Source: Arthrobacter agilis (GTDB lineage Bacteria; Actinomycetota; Actinomycetes; Actinomycetales; Micrococcaceae). Taken from it: 64,000 nucleotides of DNA. The translations under genes were made by a program, and so were the position numbers. The stretch spans positions 930,001-994,000 of the forward strand of contig NZ_JAUSXO010000001.1 of assembly GCF_030816075.1 (NCBI RefSeq), read 5' to 3'. The stretch's first letter is position 1. Each line of letters begins with the position of its first letter. The notes beneath the pieces are model-generated. The model ran no database searches, was not told the DNA's origin, and saw nothing but the letters and a program-made list of their open reading frames with translations. Of the stretch, positions 45,659 to 55,313 are shown piece after piece.

Positions 45659-47485
45659 CTAGAGGCCGAGGTCGGCCTCGAACGCGCCGCCTTCGAGCCG
45701 TGCCTTCAGCGTCTGCAGGAAGCGGCCCGCGTCGGCGCCGTCCACGAGGCGGTGGTCGTACGTGAGGCTGAGGTACATCATCGACCGGATGGCGATGGTG
45801 TCGTCGCCGTCGACGCCCGTGATCACCACGGGACGCTTGACGATGATGCCCGTGCCGAGGATGCCGACCTGCGGCTGGTTGATGATCGGGGTGTCGAAGA
45901 GGGCGCCGGCAGATCCGATGTTCGTGATCGTGAAGGTGCCGCCCGAGAGCTCGTCGGGACCGATCTGGCCGTTGCGGGTGCGTGCTCCCACATCGGCGAT
46001 CTTCTTGGCCAGGCCGCCGAGGTTCAGGTTCCCGGCGTCCTTGATGACGGGGACCAGGAGTCCCTTCTCGGTGTCGACCGCGATCGCGAGGTGCTCGGCA
46101 TCGTGGTACGTGACCTCCTTCTTCTCCTCGTCGAAGGACGCATTCAGCTTCGGGTGCTGCTTGAGCGCCTCGGTGACGGCCTTCGAGATGAAGGGGAGGA
46201 AGGTGAGCTTCGCACCGTTCTGCGCCTGGAACGAGTCCTTCGAGGCGGTCCGCAGCTTCGCGATACGCGTCATGTCGACCTCGATCACCTGCGTGAGCTG
46301 GGCGGAGACCTCGAGCGATTCGCGCATGCGCTTGGCGATGGTCTGCCGGATGCGCGGGGCCTTCTCGACCGTGCCGCGCAGCTTCGAGGGCTCGACCGCG
46401 GGAGCGGCCGGCTTCGACGGTGCGGCAGGGGCGGGTGCGGCAGGAGCCGCCGCGGCTGCCGGCTGGGTCGCCTGTGCCTTGCGGGCCTCCGCTGCCTCGA
46501 GGACGTCCTGCTTGCGGATGCGTCCACCGACGCCGGTGCCCTTGACGGTCGAGAGGTCGACGTCGTTCTGGTTCGCCAGGCGGCGGACGAGCGGCGTCAC
46601 GTAGGAGGCGTCCGATCCTGCCGACTCGCTGCTGCCGGAGTCCGAGCCGGCGGACGGCGCGGGCTCCTGGGCTGCGGGCTCCTGGGCTGCGGGCTCCGGG
46701 GCGCCGCTCGCGTCGTCGTCGGGCTCGGACGTGCCCGAGGCCCGTCCGGCTTCCTGGTCGGCGCCGGGCTTCTCGGTCGGGGCGTCGTTGCGCTCCTCGG
46801 CCGGGGCGGCGACGAGGGGCTCGCCGGAGGCGGCCTCGACCTTCTTGGGTGCCGCGGCACCGGACCCGATGACGGCGAGGACGGCGCCGACCTCGGCGGT
46901 CTCGTCCTCGTTGACGCGGATCTCCTGCAGCGTGCCGGCGACGGGGGAGGGGATCTCGGTGTCGACCTTGTCGGTGGAGACCTCGAGCAGTGGCTCGTCG
47001 ACCTCGACGTCGTCGCCGACGGCCTTCAGCCACCGTGTGACGGTCCCCTCGGTGACGCTCTCGCCCAGGGCGGGGAGGGTGACCTCGGTACCCTCGCCGG
47101 AGCCGCCGGACGCATCGCCCGACGAGTCGTCGGACGCGCCGGCCGCGGGCTGGGACGGCTCGGGAGCGGCCTCCGGCTCGGGGGCGGCTTCGGGCTCGGC
47201 GGGAGCTGCAGGGGCCGCGGCACCGGAGTCGCTCTCACCGGAGCCGGAGCCGTCGCCGATCCGTACGAGGGGGGCGCCGACCTCGGCGGTCTCGTCCTCG
47301 GCGACCAGGATCTCCTCGATGACGCCCGCGATGGGTGAGGGGATCTCGGTGTCGACCTTGTCGGTGGAGACCTCGAGCAGCGGCTCGTCGACCTCGACGC
47401 GGTCACCGACGGACTTCAGCCAGCGGGTGACAGTGCCTTCGGTGACGCTTTCACCGAGAGCGGGCAAGTTCACGGATTCAGACAT
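45659..47485 (-). CDS. sucB: 2-oxo acid dehydrogenase E2, dihydrolipoamide succinyl/acetyltransferase (SucB/DlaT type)
   Basis: The E2 core of a 2-oxo acid dehydrogenase complex. The 608 residues contain two lipoyl domains with the modified lysines K43 and K173, each in [12 protein letters not shown], joined by Ala/Pro/Glu/Ser-rich linkers. An E3-binding domain follows ([23 protein letters not shown], about 293) and then the catalytic domain with the active-site His in [14 protein letters not shown]. In Actinobacteria a single E2 of this type can serve pyruvate and 2-oxoglutarate complexes. It is followed upstream by lpdA, the E3 subunit, in the same direction. Confidence 0.93.
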   Translation of the reverse strand: MSESVNLPALGESVTEGTVTRWLKSVGDRVEVDEPLLEVSTDKVDTEIPSPIAGVIEEILVAEDETAEVGAPLVRIGDGSGSGESDSGAAAPAAPAEPEAAPEPEAAPEPSQPAAGASDDSSGDASGGSGEGTEVTLPALGESVTEGTVTRWLKAVGDDVEVDEPLLEVSTDKVDTEIPSPVAGTLQEIRVNEDETAEVGAVLAVIGSGAAAPKKVEAASGEPLVAAPAEERNDAPTEKPGADQEAGRASGTSEPDDDASGAPEPAAQEPAAQEPAPSAGSDSGSSESAGSDASYVTPLVRRLANQNDVDLSTVKGTGVGGRIRKQDVLEAAEARKAQATQPAAAAAPAAPAPAAPSKPAAPAVEPSKLRGTVEKAPRIRQTIAKRMRESLEVSAQLTQVIEVDMTRIAKLRTASKDSFQAQNGAKLTFLPFISKAVTEALKQHPKLNASFDEEKKEVTYHDAEHLAIAVDTEKGLLVPVIKDAGNLNLGGLAKKIADVGARTRNGQIGPDELSGGTFTITNIGSAGALFDTPIINQPQVGILGTGIIVKRPVVITGVDGDDTIAIRSMMYLSLTYDHRLVDGADAGRFLQTLKARLEGGAFEADLGL

Positions 47486-47583
47486 AATGCGCCCGTTTCT
47501 CCTTTGTAGATCGTTCCTGGCAGCTGGTCGACGAGCGTGGCCCGCTCAGCTGGACGTGCTTGGATTTCCTGCTTCCGAGCTTA

Positions 47584-47606
47584 GTCCACGCCTTCACGGC
47601 GTGGAC
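47584..47606 (-). terminator. Hairpin in the lpdA-sucB gap
   Basis: A 9-bp stem GTCCACGCC / GGCGTGGAC with loop TTCAC, between the lpdA stop and the sucB start. It could reduce lpdA readthrough; no T tract follows. Confidence 0.45.
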
Positions 47607-47638
47607 CAGGCCCTTCGGTGATGCCCGGCGCGCTTGCC

Positions 47639-49021
47639 TCAGCCGTGCAGCGGCTTGCCGGCGAGTGCGAGGTGGGCCTCGCCGAGGGCCTCGTTCTGCG
47701 TCGGGTGCGCGTGGATGAGCGGGGCGACGTCCTCGGGGTATGCCTCCCAGTTGACGATGAGCTGCGCCTCGCCGATCTGCTCGCCCATGCGGCTGCCGAG
47801 CATGTGGACGCCGACGATCGGGCCGTCCTTCTCCCGGACGAGCTTGACGATGCCACCGGTGCCGATGATGGAGCTCTTGCCGTTGCCGGCGAGGTTGTAC
47901 TCGTGGGTCTCGACGCGGTCGTCGCCGAACTTCTCGCGGGCGGCCTTCTCGGTGTAGCCGACGGAGGCGATCTCGGGGTCGCTGTAGGTGACCTTGGGGA
48001 TGTTGATGTCGGCGACGACGACGGGCTTGAGGCCGCCGATCTCCTCCGCCACGAAGATGCCCTGCTGGAAGCCGCGGTGGGCGAGCTGCAGGCCGGGGAC
48101 GATGTCGCCGATCGCGTAGATGGTGCCGACGCCGGTGTGGAGACGCTCGTTGGTGATCACGAAGCCGCGGTCCATGGTGAGGCCCGCCTCCTCGTAGCCG
48201 AGGTCCTGGGTCACGGGTCCGCGGCCGACGGCGACGAGCATGAGGTCCGCCTCGAAGGTCTTGCCGTCCTCGAGGGTGACGACGACGCCGTCGTCGTTCT
48301 GCTGGACCGCCTTGAAGCGCGTCCCGGTGTTGAACTTGATCCCGCGCTTCTTGAACGCCCGCTCGAAGTTCTTCACGATCGAGGCGTCCTCGTTGGGGAC
48401 GAGCGACGGGAGGGCCTCGATGATGGTGACGTCCACGCCGAAGGACTTCCAGACCGACGCGAATTCGCAGCCGATGACACCGCCGCCGAGGATGACCGCG
48501 GTCTTGGGGACGAAGTCCATCTTCAGGGCCTGGTCCGAGGTGATGACCTTGCCGCCGATCTCCAGGCCGGGGAGGCTGCGGGAGAAGGAGCCGGTGGCGA
48601 GGATGATGTGCTTGCCGGTGTACACGGTGCCGTCGACGTCGATGGTGTTCTGCGACGCGAGCCGGCCGGCGCCCTCGATGACCGTGATGCCCTTGGACTT
48701 GATGAGTCCCTGCAGTCCGCGGTACTTGCCGGCGATGATGCCGTCCTTGTAGGCGTTGACCGCGTTCATGTCGATCGACTCGAAGCTGGCCTTCACGCCG
48801 TACTTCTCGGAGTCGCGGGCGCCGTCGGCGATCTCGGCCGAGTGCAGGAGGGCCTTGGTGGGGATGCAGCCGTTGTGGAGGCAGGTGCCGCCGAGCTTGC
48901 CCTTCTCGATGAGTCCTACTGTGAAGCCCAGCTGCACCGCGCGGAGGGCCGCAGCGTATCCGCCACTGCCTCCACCGAGTACCAGGATGTCGAATTCTTG
49001 CGCAGTTGCCGCTTCGGCCAC
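47639..49021 (-). CDS. lpdA: Dihydrolipoyl dehydrogenase (E3)
   Basis: This is the FAD-dependent E3 enzyme that reoxidises dihydrolipoamide with NAD. The 460 residues have the FAD motif ILVLGGGSGGYAAALRA (12-28) and the redox pair Cys47 and Cys52 in GGTCLHNGCIPTK. The NAD motif ILGGGVIGCEFASVWKSFG and the C-terminal HAHPTQNEALGEA with the active-site His-Glu pair complete it. The GTG start follows GAGGGAG. It lies 153 bases upstream of sucB in the same direction, so E2 and E3 are probably co-regulated. Confidence 0.96.
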   Translation of the reverse strand: MAEAATAQEFDILVLGGGSGGYAAALRAVQLGFTVGLIEKGKLGGTCLHNGCIPTKALLHSAEIADGARDSEKYGVKASFESIDMNAVNAYKDGIIAGKYRGLQGLIKSKGITVIEGAGRLASQNTIDVDGTVYTGKHIILATGSFSRSLPGLEIGGKVITSDQALKMDFVPKTAVILGGGVIGCEFASVWKSFGVDVTIIEALPSLVPNEDASIVKNFERAFKKRGIKFNTGTRFKAVQQNDDGVVVTLEDGKTFEADLMLVAVGRGPVTQDLGYEEAGLTMDRGFVITNERLHTGVGTIYAIGDIVPGLQLAHRGFQQGIFVAEEIGGLKPVVVADINIPKVTYSDPEIASVGYTEKAAREKFGDDRVETHEYNLAGNGKSSIIGTGGIVKLVREKDGPIVGVHMLGSRMGEQIGEAQLIVNWEAYPEDVAPLIHAHPTQNEALGEAHLALAGKPLHG

Positions 49022-49128
49022 TTGAACGCTCCCTCGCGTGGTCTGTTGACGCGCCGGGCGCGTCGATTGATGAATCGTTGGCTGTTGCGGTCGCGGTGCG
49101 GTCGCAGGTGCTTGTGCTCTCGTTTTTC

Positions 49129-49134
49129 ACCCTA
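49129..49134 (-). promoter_or_regulatory. Candidate -10 box upstream of lpdA
   Basis: TAGGGT on the minus strand followed by a short A-rich run, about 100 bases before the lpdA start. No clear -35. Confidence 0.35.
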
Positions 49135-49247
49135 TCCCCACACGCAGCAAGCATCCAGCCGAACTCCCTGTCGTGTGCGCCATAGTGCCGTGATGTGCGC
49201 AGTGTCACGTTGAGCCTGTGCCGGGGGTGGAACGGGACGGGACGGGA

Positions 49248-49274
49248 GGGGCGCCGTGCCGGGCACGGCGCCCC
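49248..49274 (-). terminator. Hairpin after pepA
   Basis: Stem GGGGCGCCGTGC / GCACGGCGCCCC (12 bp) with loop CGG, starting 7 bases beyond the pepA stop. Confidence 0.65.
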
Positions 49275-49280
49275 GTCCGG

Positions 49281-50828
49281 CTAGAGGGTGCGGGCGAGGA
49301 CGTCCTCGACGTAGGCGAGCAGCGTCCGCACGCCGACGCCGGTCCCGGCCTTCGGCGTGTAGCCGTAGGGTGCGCCCTCGTTGAAGGCGGGTCCGGCGAT
49401 GTCCAGGTGCGCCCACGGGATCTTCTCGCCGTCGACCTGGCCGACGAACTCACGGAGGAACACGGCGGCGGTCATCATGCCGCCGTTCCGCTCACCGATG
49501 TTGGCGATGTCCGCGACCTGCGACTCGAGGCTGGCGCGGAGCTCCTCGGGCAGCGGCATGGGCCAGAACTGCTCGCCGGCGCGGTCGGCGGCGGCCTTCA
49601 CGGCGTCGCGCACCCCGTCGTCGCCCATGACACCGGAGACCCGCGTCCCGAGCGCGATCATCTGGGCGCCGGTGAGGGTCGCGATGTCGATGATGGCGTC
49701 GGGCGACTCCTCGCTCGCCGCGGCGAGGCCGTCCGCCATGACGAGGCGGCCCTCGGCGTCGGTGTTGAGGACCTCGACGGTGCGCCCGCCGTAGATCGAC
49801 AGGACGTCCTCGGGGCGCTGTGCCGAGCCCGAGGGCATGTTCTCGGCGAGGCAGAGCCACGCGGTGACCTTCGCGGGCAGGCCCAGTTCGGCGACGGCGA
49901 GGAGCGTGGTAAGGACGACGGCGGCGCCGGCCATGTCCAGCTTCATGGTCTGCATGCCGGCGGCCGGCTTCAGCGAGAGTCCGCCCGAGTCGAACGTGAT
50001 GCCCTTGCCCACGAGGGCAAGGTGCACGGCGGACTTGGCGGGCGAGTACTCGACCTTCACCATGCGCGGCGGCCGGGTGGATCCCTTGCCGACGCCGAGG
50101 ATGCCCCCATAGCCGTCGCGCTCGAGGCGCTTCTCGTCCATCACCGTGATCTTCACGGGAAGACCGCGGGAGAGTTCCTTCGCCGCTTGGGCGAAGGTCT
50201 CCGGGTAGAGGTGGCTGGGCGGCTGGTTGACGAGCGAGCGGGTCGCGTTGACGTTCTTGCCGAGGACGACGGCACGCCGGAACGCCGGGGCGAGGTCGGC
50301 GTCGTCGGCCGCCTGGGTGTGCACGACGACGTTGCGGACCGCGGCCCTGTCCGTCGAGGGTGCGACGGTGCCGTCGGGCGTCAGGCCGGACTTGTGGCCC
50401 TCGTAGCTGTAGGCGCCGAAGGCGGCACCCTCGGCGACGGCGGTCGCGGCGTCCACGGTCGCGGCCGGCAGGGCGAGGACGACCGTGTCGAGGCCGTTCA
50501 GCTGGCGCACGGCCGCACCGGCGGCGCGGCGCAGCGTCTCCGGGGCGAGCGCCTCGTCCGGCGCGGCGGCGCCGACGCCGGAGAGCACGAGCGAATCGGC
50601 ACCGGTCTCGGGGAGCCCGGGGAGGCGGCGCACCTCGTCGGCGGCGCCGGTGATCCCGAGGACCTGGAGGCTGTCGCCCAGTGCGCGTGCGGCCTTGGCC
50701 GGCAGGGGGCTCTCGAGCAGGACCGGCCCGTCCGTCCCCTTCGCGACCGCGATCACGAGGGCATCGCTCGGAATCTTCTTGAGGTCCTTCGCGGAGGCGG
50801 TCAGGTGTAGTTCGGTCGTCTTGATCAC
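49281..50828 (-). CDS. pepA: Leucyl aminopeptidase PepA (M17)
   Basis: A cytosolic M17 metallo-aminopeptidase that removes N-terminal residues from peptides. The 515 residues contain the metal and catalytic motifs LVGKGITFDSGGLSLKP, MKLDMAGAAVV, and the family signature NTDAEGRLVMADGL. The start is uncertain: I chose the GTG at 50828 (VIKTTELHLTAS), which has AGGAG about nine bases upstream, over an in-frame ATG 51 codons further upstream (50981) with a non-conserved extension. It is divergent from the PAC2 gene. Confidence 0.95.
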   Translation of the reverse strand: MIKTTELHLTASAKDLKKIPSDALVIAVAKGTDGPVLLESPLPAKAARALGDSLQVLGITGAADEVRRLPGLPETGADSLVLSGVGAAAPDEALAPETLRRAAGAAVRQLNGLDTVVLALPAATVDAATAVAEGAAFGAYSYEGHKSGLTPDGTVAPSTDRAAVRNVVVHTQAADDADLAPAFRRAVVLGKNVNATRSLVNQPPSHLYPETFAQAAKELSRGLPVKITVMDEKRLERDGYGGILGVGKGSTRPPRMVKVEYSPAKSAVHLALVGKGITFDSGGLSLKPAAGMQTMKLDMAGAAVVLTTLLAVAELGLPAKVTAWLCLAENMPSGSAQRPEDVLSIYGGRTVEVLNTDAEGRLVMADGLAAASEESPDAIIDIATLTGAQMIALGTRVSGVMGDDGVRDAVKAAADRAGEQFWPMPLPEELRASLESQVADIANIGERNGGMMTAAVFLREFVGQVDGEKIPWAHLDIAGPAFNEGAPYGYTPKAGTGVGVRTLLAYVEDVLARTL

Positions 50829-51012
50829 GGAATCTGTCTCCTCGTGTCCGGCTGGGTTGTCCAGATGCAGCATCACTGGTGGTCCCGGTATCTGGTGGTC
50901 CGGGAACCGTCCTGACGATCGTAGTCCGTGCGGCGTCGCGCATTCTCCTCCCGGAATGAAGCCGGCGCCGGTGGTGTTCATATCAGCAGGACCACACTGT
51001 CAGGAGAGAGCC

Positions 51013-52062
51013 ATGCTGGATCCACGAACCCTGTACAACATCGACGCCGCCGTCTTCGAGGACCCCGCGAGCCGGGGCCTGCCCCTGCTCGTGAGCCTCA
51101 CGGGCTTCATGGACGCAGGCCATGTCGTCTCGCAGGTCAGCGAGGAGCTGCTCGAAATCCTCGACCACGACCTGGTGGCCGAGTTCGACGCCGACCAGCT
51201 CATGGACTACCGCGGCCGCCGCCCGAAGATCACCTTCGCCGAGGACCACCTCACGGACTACCAGCCGCACCGGCTCGAGCTGCACCGCCTCTACGACGGC
51301 CTCGGGGAACCCTTCCTGTTCCTCACAGGTGTGGAACCGGACCTCCAGTGGGAGCGGTTCGCGAGCGCCGTCGTCGGCCTCGTCGAGGAGCTTGAGGTAC
51401 CGATGACGTCATGGATCCACGCGATCCCGATGCCGGTCCCGCACACGCGGCCCATCGGCGTGACGCTGCACGGCAACCGGTCGGACATCATCGACGGGAT
51501 GAACGCCTGGCGTCCCACCGCCGAGTTGCAGGCGTCCATCGGCCACGTCCTCGAACTGCGCCTCATCGAGGCGGGGCACGACGTCGTCGGGCACGTCATC
51601 CACGTGCCGCACTACCTCGCCGAAGCCGAGTACCCGCCCGCCGCCGTGGCCGGGCTCGAATACCTGGGCGCGACCGCGCGCCTGGTGCTGCCGACGGACC
51701 GGCTGCGCGAGACGGGGCGCGACGTCGAGCGCCAGATCGCACGCCAGGTCGGCAACTCCGCGGAGGTGCAGTCGGTGGTCGCGTCGCTCGAGAAGCGCTA
51801 CGACGAGTACGCCGACGGTGCTGAGCGCAGGTCGCTCCTCGTGAAGGAGAACAGCGAGCTGGCGAGCGCGGAAGAGCTCGGTGCCGCCGTCGAGGCGTAC
51901 CTCGCCAGCCCGCAGGCCGAGGAGGAGTCGACGCTCCTGTGGGACACGGAGTTCACCGGCACCACTCCCATCGACTACGCGCCGCACGGTGAGGGGCAGG
52001 AAGGCCGCGCCGGCCGGACGGCACCGGAGGGCCAGGACGAGGACGGGATCCCCGGCGCCTGA
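51013..52062 (+). CDS. PAC2 family protein
   Basis: A 349-residue protein of the PAC2 (proteasome-assembly chaperone 2) family, represented by several uncharacterised actinobacterial proteins. Seen motifs: LLVSLTGFMDAGHVVSQVSE (about 25-44), FDADQLMDYRGRRP, and GVTLHGNRSDI with a following helical region. The C-terminal 40 residues are hydrophilic. ATG at 51013 follows AGGAG at 51002-51006; an in-frame extension from 50485 runs antisense to pepA and is rejected. A role in proteasome assembly is only a family name here; no proteasome genes are in view. Confidence 0.87.
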   Translation: MLDPRTLYNIDAAVFEDPASRGLPLLVSLTGFMDAGHVVSQVSEELLEILDHDLVAEFDADQLMDYRGRRPKITFAEDHLTDYQPHRLELHRLYDGLGEPFLFLTGVEPDLQWERFASAVVGLVEELEVPMTSWIHAIPMPVPHTRPIGVTLHGNRSDIIDGMNAWRPTAELQASIGHVLELRLIEAGHDVVGHVIHVPHYLAEAEYPPAAVAGLEYLGATARLVLPTDRLRETGRDVERQIARQVGNSAEVQSVVASLEKRYDEYADGAERRSLLVKENSELASAEELGAAVEAYLASPQAEEESTLLWDTEFTGTTPIDYAPHGEGQEGRAGRTAPEGQDEDGIPGA

Positions 52063-52168
52063 TCGGCCCGGACCGCGGGTCCGTCGGCACCGAGGAGACC
52101 GTCCGCATCCGTGAGGCCACCCGCGGACAGGCTCCGCCGTCCCTTCCGGCCGGGGTCCTCCGTTCCGC

Positions 52169-52174
52169 GATAAT
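52169..52174 (+). promoter_or_regulatory. -10 box of a leaderless MFS transporter promoter
   Basis: GATAAT ends six bases (GGGCAG) before the GTG at 52181, one mismatch from TATAAT. Confidence 0.55.
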
Positions 52175-52180
52175 GGGCAG

Positions 52181-53524
52181 GTGAATTCTTCGAGGGCTCT
52201 CCTGGTCTGGGCGGCGGGGGTCGCGGCCTATCTGGTCGCGGTGACGCAGCGCACCACCTTCGGGGTGGCGGGGCTGGAGGCCACCGACCGCTTCAGCGCG
52301 TCCGCGTCGCAGCTGTCGATCTTCACCGTGGTGCAGCTGCTCGTCTACGCGGGCCTGCAGGTCCCGGTGGGCGTGCTGGTGGACCGGTGGGGTCCGCGGG
52401 TCCTGATCGTGGCCGGCGGGATCCTCATGGCGCTGGGCCAGGTGCAGCTGGCGTTCGCCGATTCGGTCGGCGCCGGCATCGTCGGGCGCCTGTTCGTGGG
52501 CGCCGGGGATGCGACGACCTTCATCAGCGTCCTGCGACTGCTGCCCGCGTGGTTCGAGCCGCGGCGCATCCCGGTCCTCACGCAGTGGACCGGGATCGTC
52601 GGCCAGCTGGGGCAGATCGTGTCGGTCATCCCGTTCGTGGCGCTGCTCTCGACCTACGGGTGGCAGCCGGCGTTCCTCGCGGCCGCGGCGCTCTCGGTGG
52701 TCGCCGTCGTCCTCGCCGTCGCCGTGATCAGGGACTCGCCCCTCGCCGGGAGCGAGCGCGCCGCGCAGACCCTGCGGCAGACCGGGACGTCCCTCGCGGA
52801 GGCCTGGAAGCAGCCGGGTACGCGCCTCGGCCTCTGGTCGCACTTCACCATCCAGTTCCCGGGCACGGTCTTCGTGCTCATGTGGGGCTACCCCTACCTC
52901 GTGCGGGCCGAGAAGGTCGGCGAGGGTGCCGCCTCGGCCCTGATGACCCTGTTCGTGGCGGTGGGCATCGCCTGCGGGCCCTTCCTCGGACGCTACGTGG
53001 GGCGGCACCCGCTGCGGCGCTCCACGATGGTCCTCGCGATCGCCGCGCTGATCACGGGCGCGTGGCTCGCCGTGCTGCTCTACCCGGGACCCGCGCCGCT
53101 GCCGCTGCTGGTCCTGCTGGTGGTCGCCCTGGCCGTCGGCGGACCGGGGTCGATGATCGCGTTCGACTTCGCCCGCACCTTCAATCCCGCGGCGCGGATG
53201 GGGACGGCCACGGGCATCGTCAACATCGGCGGTTTCATGGCCTCCCTGCTGTCGATGTTCGTCATCGGCGTCGTCCTCGACGTACTCCTGGGCAGCGGTT
53301 ACTCCCGGGGCGACCTCTATGCCCTCCACTCCTTCCGTCTCGCCATGGCCGCGCAGCTCGTCGTCCTCGCGGTCGGGGTGGTCGCCGTCCTCGTCGCGCG
53401 TCGGAGGGTGCGACGGCGCATGGCGGAACAGGGTGTCGTGGTACCGCCGCTCCGCGAGGCCCTGGCCCGCGAGCGCCGGCGGCGCCGCGACACGAGGGTC
53501 GCCCGGAGGGGCCGCGCCGGCTAG
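52181..53524 (+). CDS. MFS transporter
   Basis: A 447-residue major facilitator with about twelve hydrophobic segments. The MFS loop motif is visible after helix 2 (GVLVDRWGPRVLIVAGG, about 66-82), and the second half opens with GRYVGRHPLRRS. The C-terminus is strongly basic (RRRVRRRMAEQG...RERRRRRDTR). It starts with GTG, probably from a leaderless mRNA. No substrate can be named; sequence features resemble nitrate/cyanate- or sugar-type transporters only generally. Confidence 0.85.
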   Translation: MNSSRALLVWAAGVAAYLVAVTQRTTFGVAGLEATDRFSASASQLSIFTVVQLLVYAGLQVPVGVLVDRWGPRVLIVAGGILMALGQVQLAFADSVGAGIVGRLFVGAGDATTFISVLRLLPAWFEPRRIPVLTQWTGIVGQLGQIVSVIPFVALLSTYGWQPAFLAAAALSVVAVVLAVAVIRDSPLAGSERAAQTLRQTGTSLAEAWKQPGTRLGLWSHFTIQFPGTVFVLMWGYPYLVRAEKVGEGAASALMTLFVAVGIACGPFLGRYVGRHPLRRSTMVLAIAALITGAWLAVLLYPGPAPLPLLVLLVVALAVGGPGSMIAFDFARTFNPAARMGTATGIVNIGGFMASLLSMFVIGVVLDVLLGSGYSRGDLYALHSFRLAMAAQLVVLAVGVVAVLVARRRVRRRMAEQGVVVPPLREALARERRRRRDTRVARRGRAG

Positions 53525-53603
53525 ACGACGCGCCGGGTGCCGGTTGTCCACATAGGACGCCGGCAGCGGGCCGCGCGCCGGCAAGGGGAGCAGGCTGGCC
53601 TGC

Positions 53604-55025
53604 ATGACATCCTCGACGAGCCGCCCCTCCGGCCGGCCACAGCCCCGCTCCGTCGCGGTCACCTCGCCGGCGGACATCCTGTCCTACGTACCCCACGCGC
53701 TCGGGTTCATGCCCGCCCACAGCCTCGTCGTGCTGACCACCGCCGGCCGGCGGCTGGGTGCCACCCTCCGGGTGGACCTGCCGCCGGACGGCGCGGACCC
53801 GCTCGCGTTCGCCGAGGGAGTGCTCTCGTTCCTGGACGGGGACACCGATGCGGACGGCACTCTCCTGATCGTGTACAGCGGGGAGGAATGGCGGCGGTTC
53901 GCGCCGGCGCCGCACCAGGCTCCAGTACTCGCCCTCGAAGCCGTCCTCGAGCTGGCGGGCCTTCCCGTCCGGGGCGGCTGGTTCGTCGCCCCGGCCGGCT
54001 GGCGGGACTACTTCTGCAGGGACGACGACTGCTGTCCCTGGCCCGGCCAGTCCCTCGACACGGTCACCTCCAGTGCCCTCAACGCCGAACTGGTCTTCGG
54101 CGGGAGTGCGTTCGACGCGTCGGCGCCGGCCGCCGTCGTCCGTTCCGCCCCGGCGGTAGCAGTGGGCGGCCGGACCGCGGAGGCCGAGCGCCACGCCGTC
54201 GAGGACGCGCAGGCCCACGTCGCCGCGTGCTGCGCCGGCCGCTGGACCTCCCCGCGGCAGTTCCGCGCCACCTCGGCCGCCTGGGACGCCGTCCTGGCAC
54301 TGCAGGACGACTTCGACACGCGTGCCGATCCCGAGGTCGCCGGATTCCTGCTGGCGAGCATCGAGTCGCGGGCCGTCCGCGACTTCCTGCTCGTGAGCGC
54401 CTGCCTGGGCTCGGCCACCGCCCTCGGCGGTGCGGCGGCATCCGGCGTGTTGGACGGGGGTGGATCGCGAGGGGCGCTGGGCCCGGAGGCGGAGCGGCCG
54501 GGCGGGAACCCGCCGCCGACCCTGCCCGCCGTGCGGGGTTCCCGGAGCGCGGGGAAGGTCCTGAGGTCCGTCCGGGAGGAGGCGCGGGCAGCCTCTGCGC
54601 CGCAGACTCCTCCGGATGCCGCCGGGGAGGGGCTGTCCCCGGAGCCGGTCAGCGGGGCCGACTCCGCGCTGGTCTACGCCGATCTCCTCGCCGGACGGTT
54701 CACGGGAGAGATCGCCTGGCATCGCGTGGACGCGATGACGGGGGTCCTCGCCCGGCTGGCGGCGGTGTCCGACGGCGAGTCACGGGCCGCGGCGCTGACG
54801 ATGTCCGCGTGGTTCGAATACGCGCGCGGGCGGGGGTCCCGCGCGGCCGTGTTCCTCGACGCCGCCGAACAGGCCGTACCCGGGTACAGGCTCGCCCGGC
54901 TGCTCTCCGAGCTCCTGCGCCGCGGCGGGCTGCCGGCCTGGGCCCGGCGGCGCTCGACCGCCTGGACCGCCGACGCCGCGAAGGCCCCGCCCGGCGCGGC
55001 AGGAGGCGCCCTGCAGGGGCGATGA
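53604..55025 (+). CDS. DUF4192 family protein
   Basis: A 473-residue soluble protein of the actinobacterial DUF4192 family. It begins with the typical VTSPADILSYVPHALGFMPAHSLVVLTT (about 18-45). It continues with RVDLPPDGADPLAFAEG, WFVAPAGWRDYFCRDDDCCPW (a short Cys cluster, about 130-150) and, in the last third, repeats of helices (RAAALTMSAWFEYARGRGS). A Gly/Pro/Ala-rich stretch from about 275 to 345 separates two parts. Function unknown; it lies upstream of sigA, the usual position. Confidence 0.85.
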   Translation: MTSSTSRPSGRPQPRSVAVTSPADILSYVPHALGFMPAHSLVVLTTAGRRLGATLRVDLPPDGADPLAFAEGVLSFLDGDTDADGTLLIVYSGEEWRRFAPAPHQAPVLALEAVLELAGLPVRGGWFVAPAGWRDYFCRDDDCCPWPGQSLDTVTSSALNAELVFGGSAFDASAPAAVVRSAPAVAVGGRTAEAERHAVEDAQAHVAACCAGRWTSPRQFRATSAAWDAVLALQDDFDTRADPEVAGFLLASIESRAVRDFLLVSACLGSATALGGAAASGVLDGGGSRGALGPEAERPGGNPPPTLPAVRGSRSAGKVLRSVREEARAASAPQTPPDAAGEGLSPEPVSGADSALVYADLLAGRFTGEIAWHRVDAMTGVLARLAAVSDGESRAAALTMSAWFEYARGRGSRAAVFLDAAEQAVPGYRLARLLSELLRRGGLPAWARRRSTAWTADAAKAPPGAAGGALQGR

Positions 55026-55151
55026 GGCGGCTGTGGACGGGGGAAAAGAGCCCGGTCCTGATTTCCGGCGGGCGGGCCGGCGTGAGACAATGGAGGTCGA
55101 GACCCGGTTGGGTCCGTGCATCAGAACACACCGAGCATCACCGTGACGGTC

Positions 55152-55167
55152 TCCGCCCGAGGGCGGA
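55152..55167. terminator. Small hairpin between DUF4192 and sigA
   Basis: Stem TCCGCC / GGCGGA around the tetraloop CGAG. It lies between the DUF4192 stop and the SigR-type sigA promoter motif and could end the upstream transcript. Confidence 0.35.
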
Positions 55168-55174
55168 TCCGACG

Positions 55175-55200
55175 GGAATAGCGAGGGCCGCGGGATCGTT
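55175..55200 (+). promoter_or_regulatory. SigR/SigH-type promoter motif upstream of sigA
   Basis: GGAAT (55175-55179), exactly 18 bases, then GTT (55198-55200): a perfect match to the GGAAT-N18-GTT consensus of the thiol-stress sigma factor SigR of Streptomyces and SigH of mycobacteria. It lies 114 bases before the sigA GTG. Streptomyces hrdB is known to have such a promoter. Confidence 0.6.
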
Positions 55201-55313
55201 CCTACAGGGACCCGATCTCGCCGGACAGCTCTGATAATCAGCACGGGCTTGACAGGGTCATAGTGGTGTTGTCCCTCTGATGGCACCGCACACCGCCGTA
55301 TGAAAGGTTTTCT

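Noticed and set aside
50829-50981. In-frame ATG start of pepA 51 codons upstream
   Set aside because: The extension is not conserved in the family and the GTG at 50828 has a good ribosome site; kept as an alternative.
55249-55254. TTGACA as a sigA -35 box
   Set aside because: The bases at 17-18 downstream (TCCCTC, CCCTCT) are not a -10 box; the SigR-type motif upstream is a better candidate.
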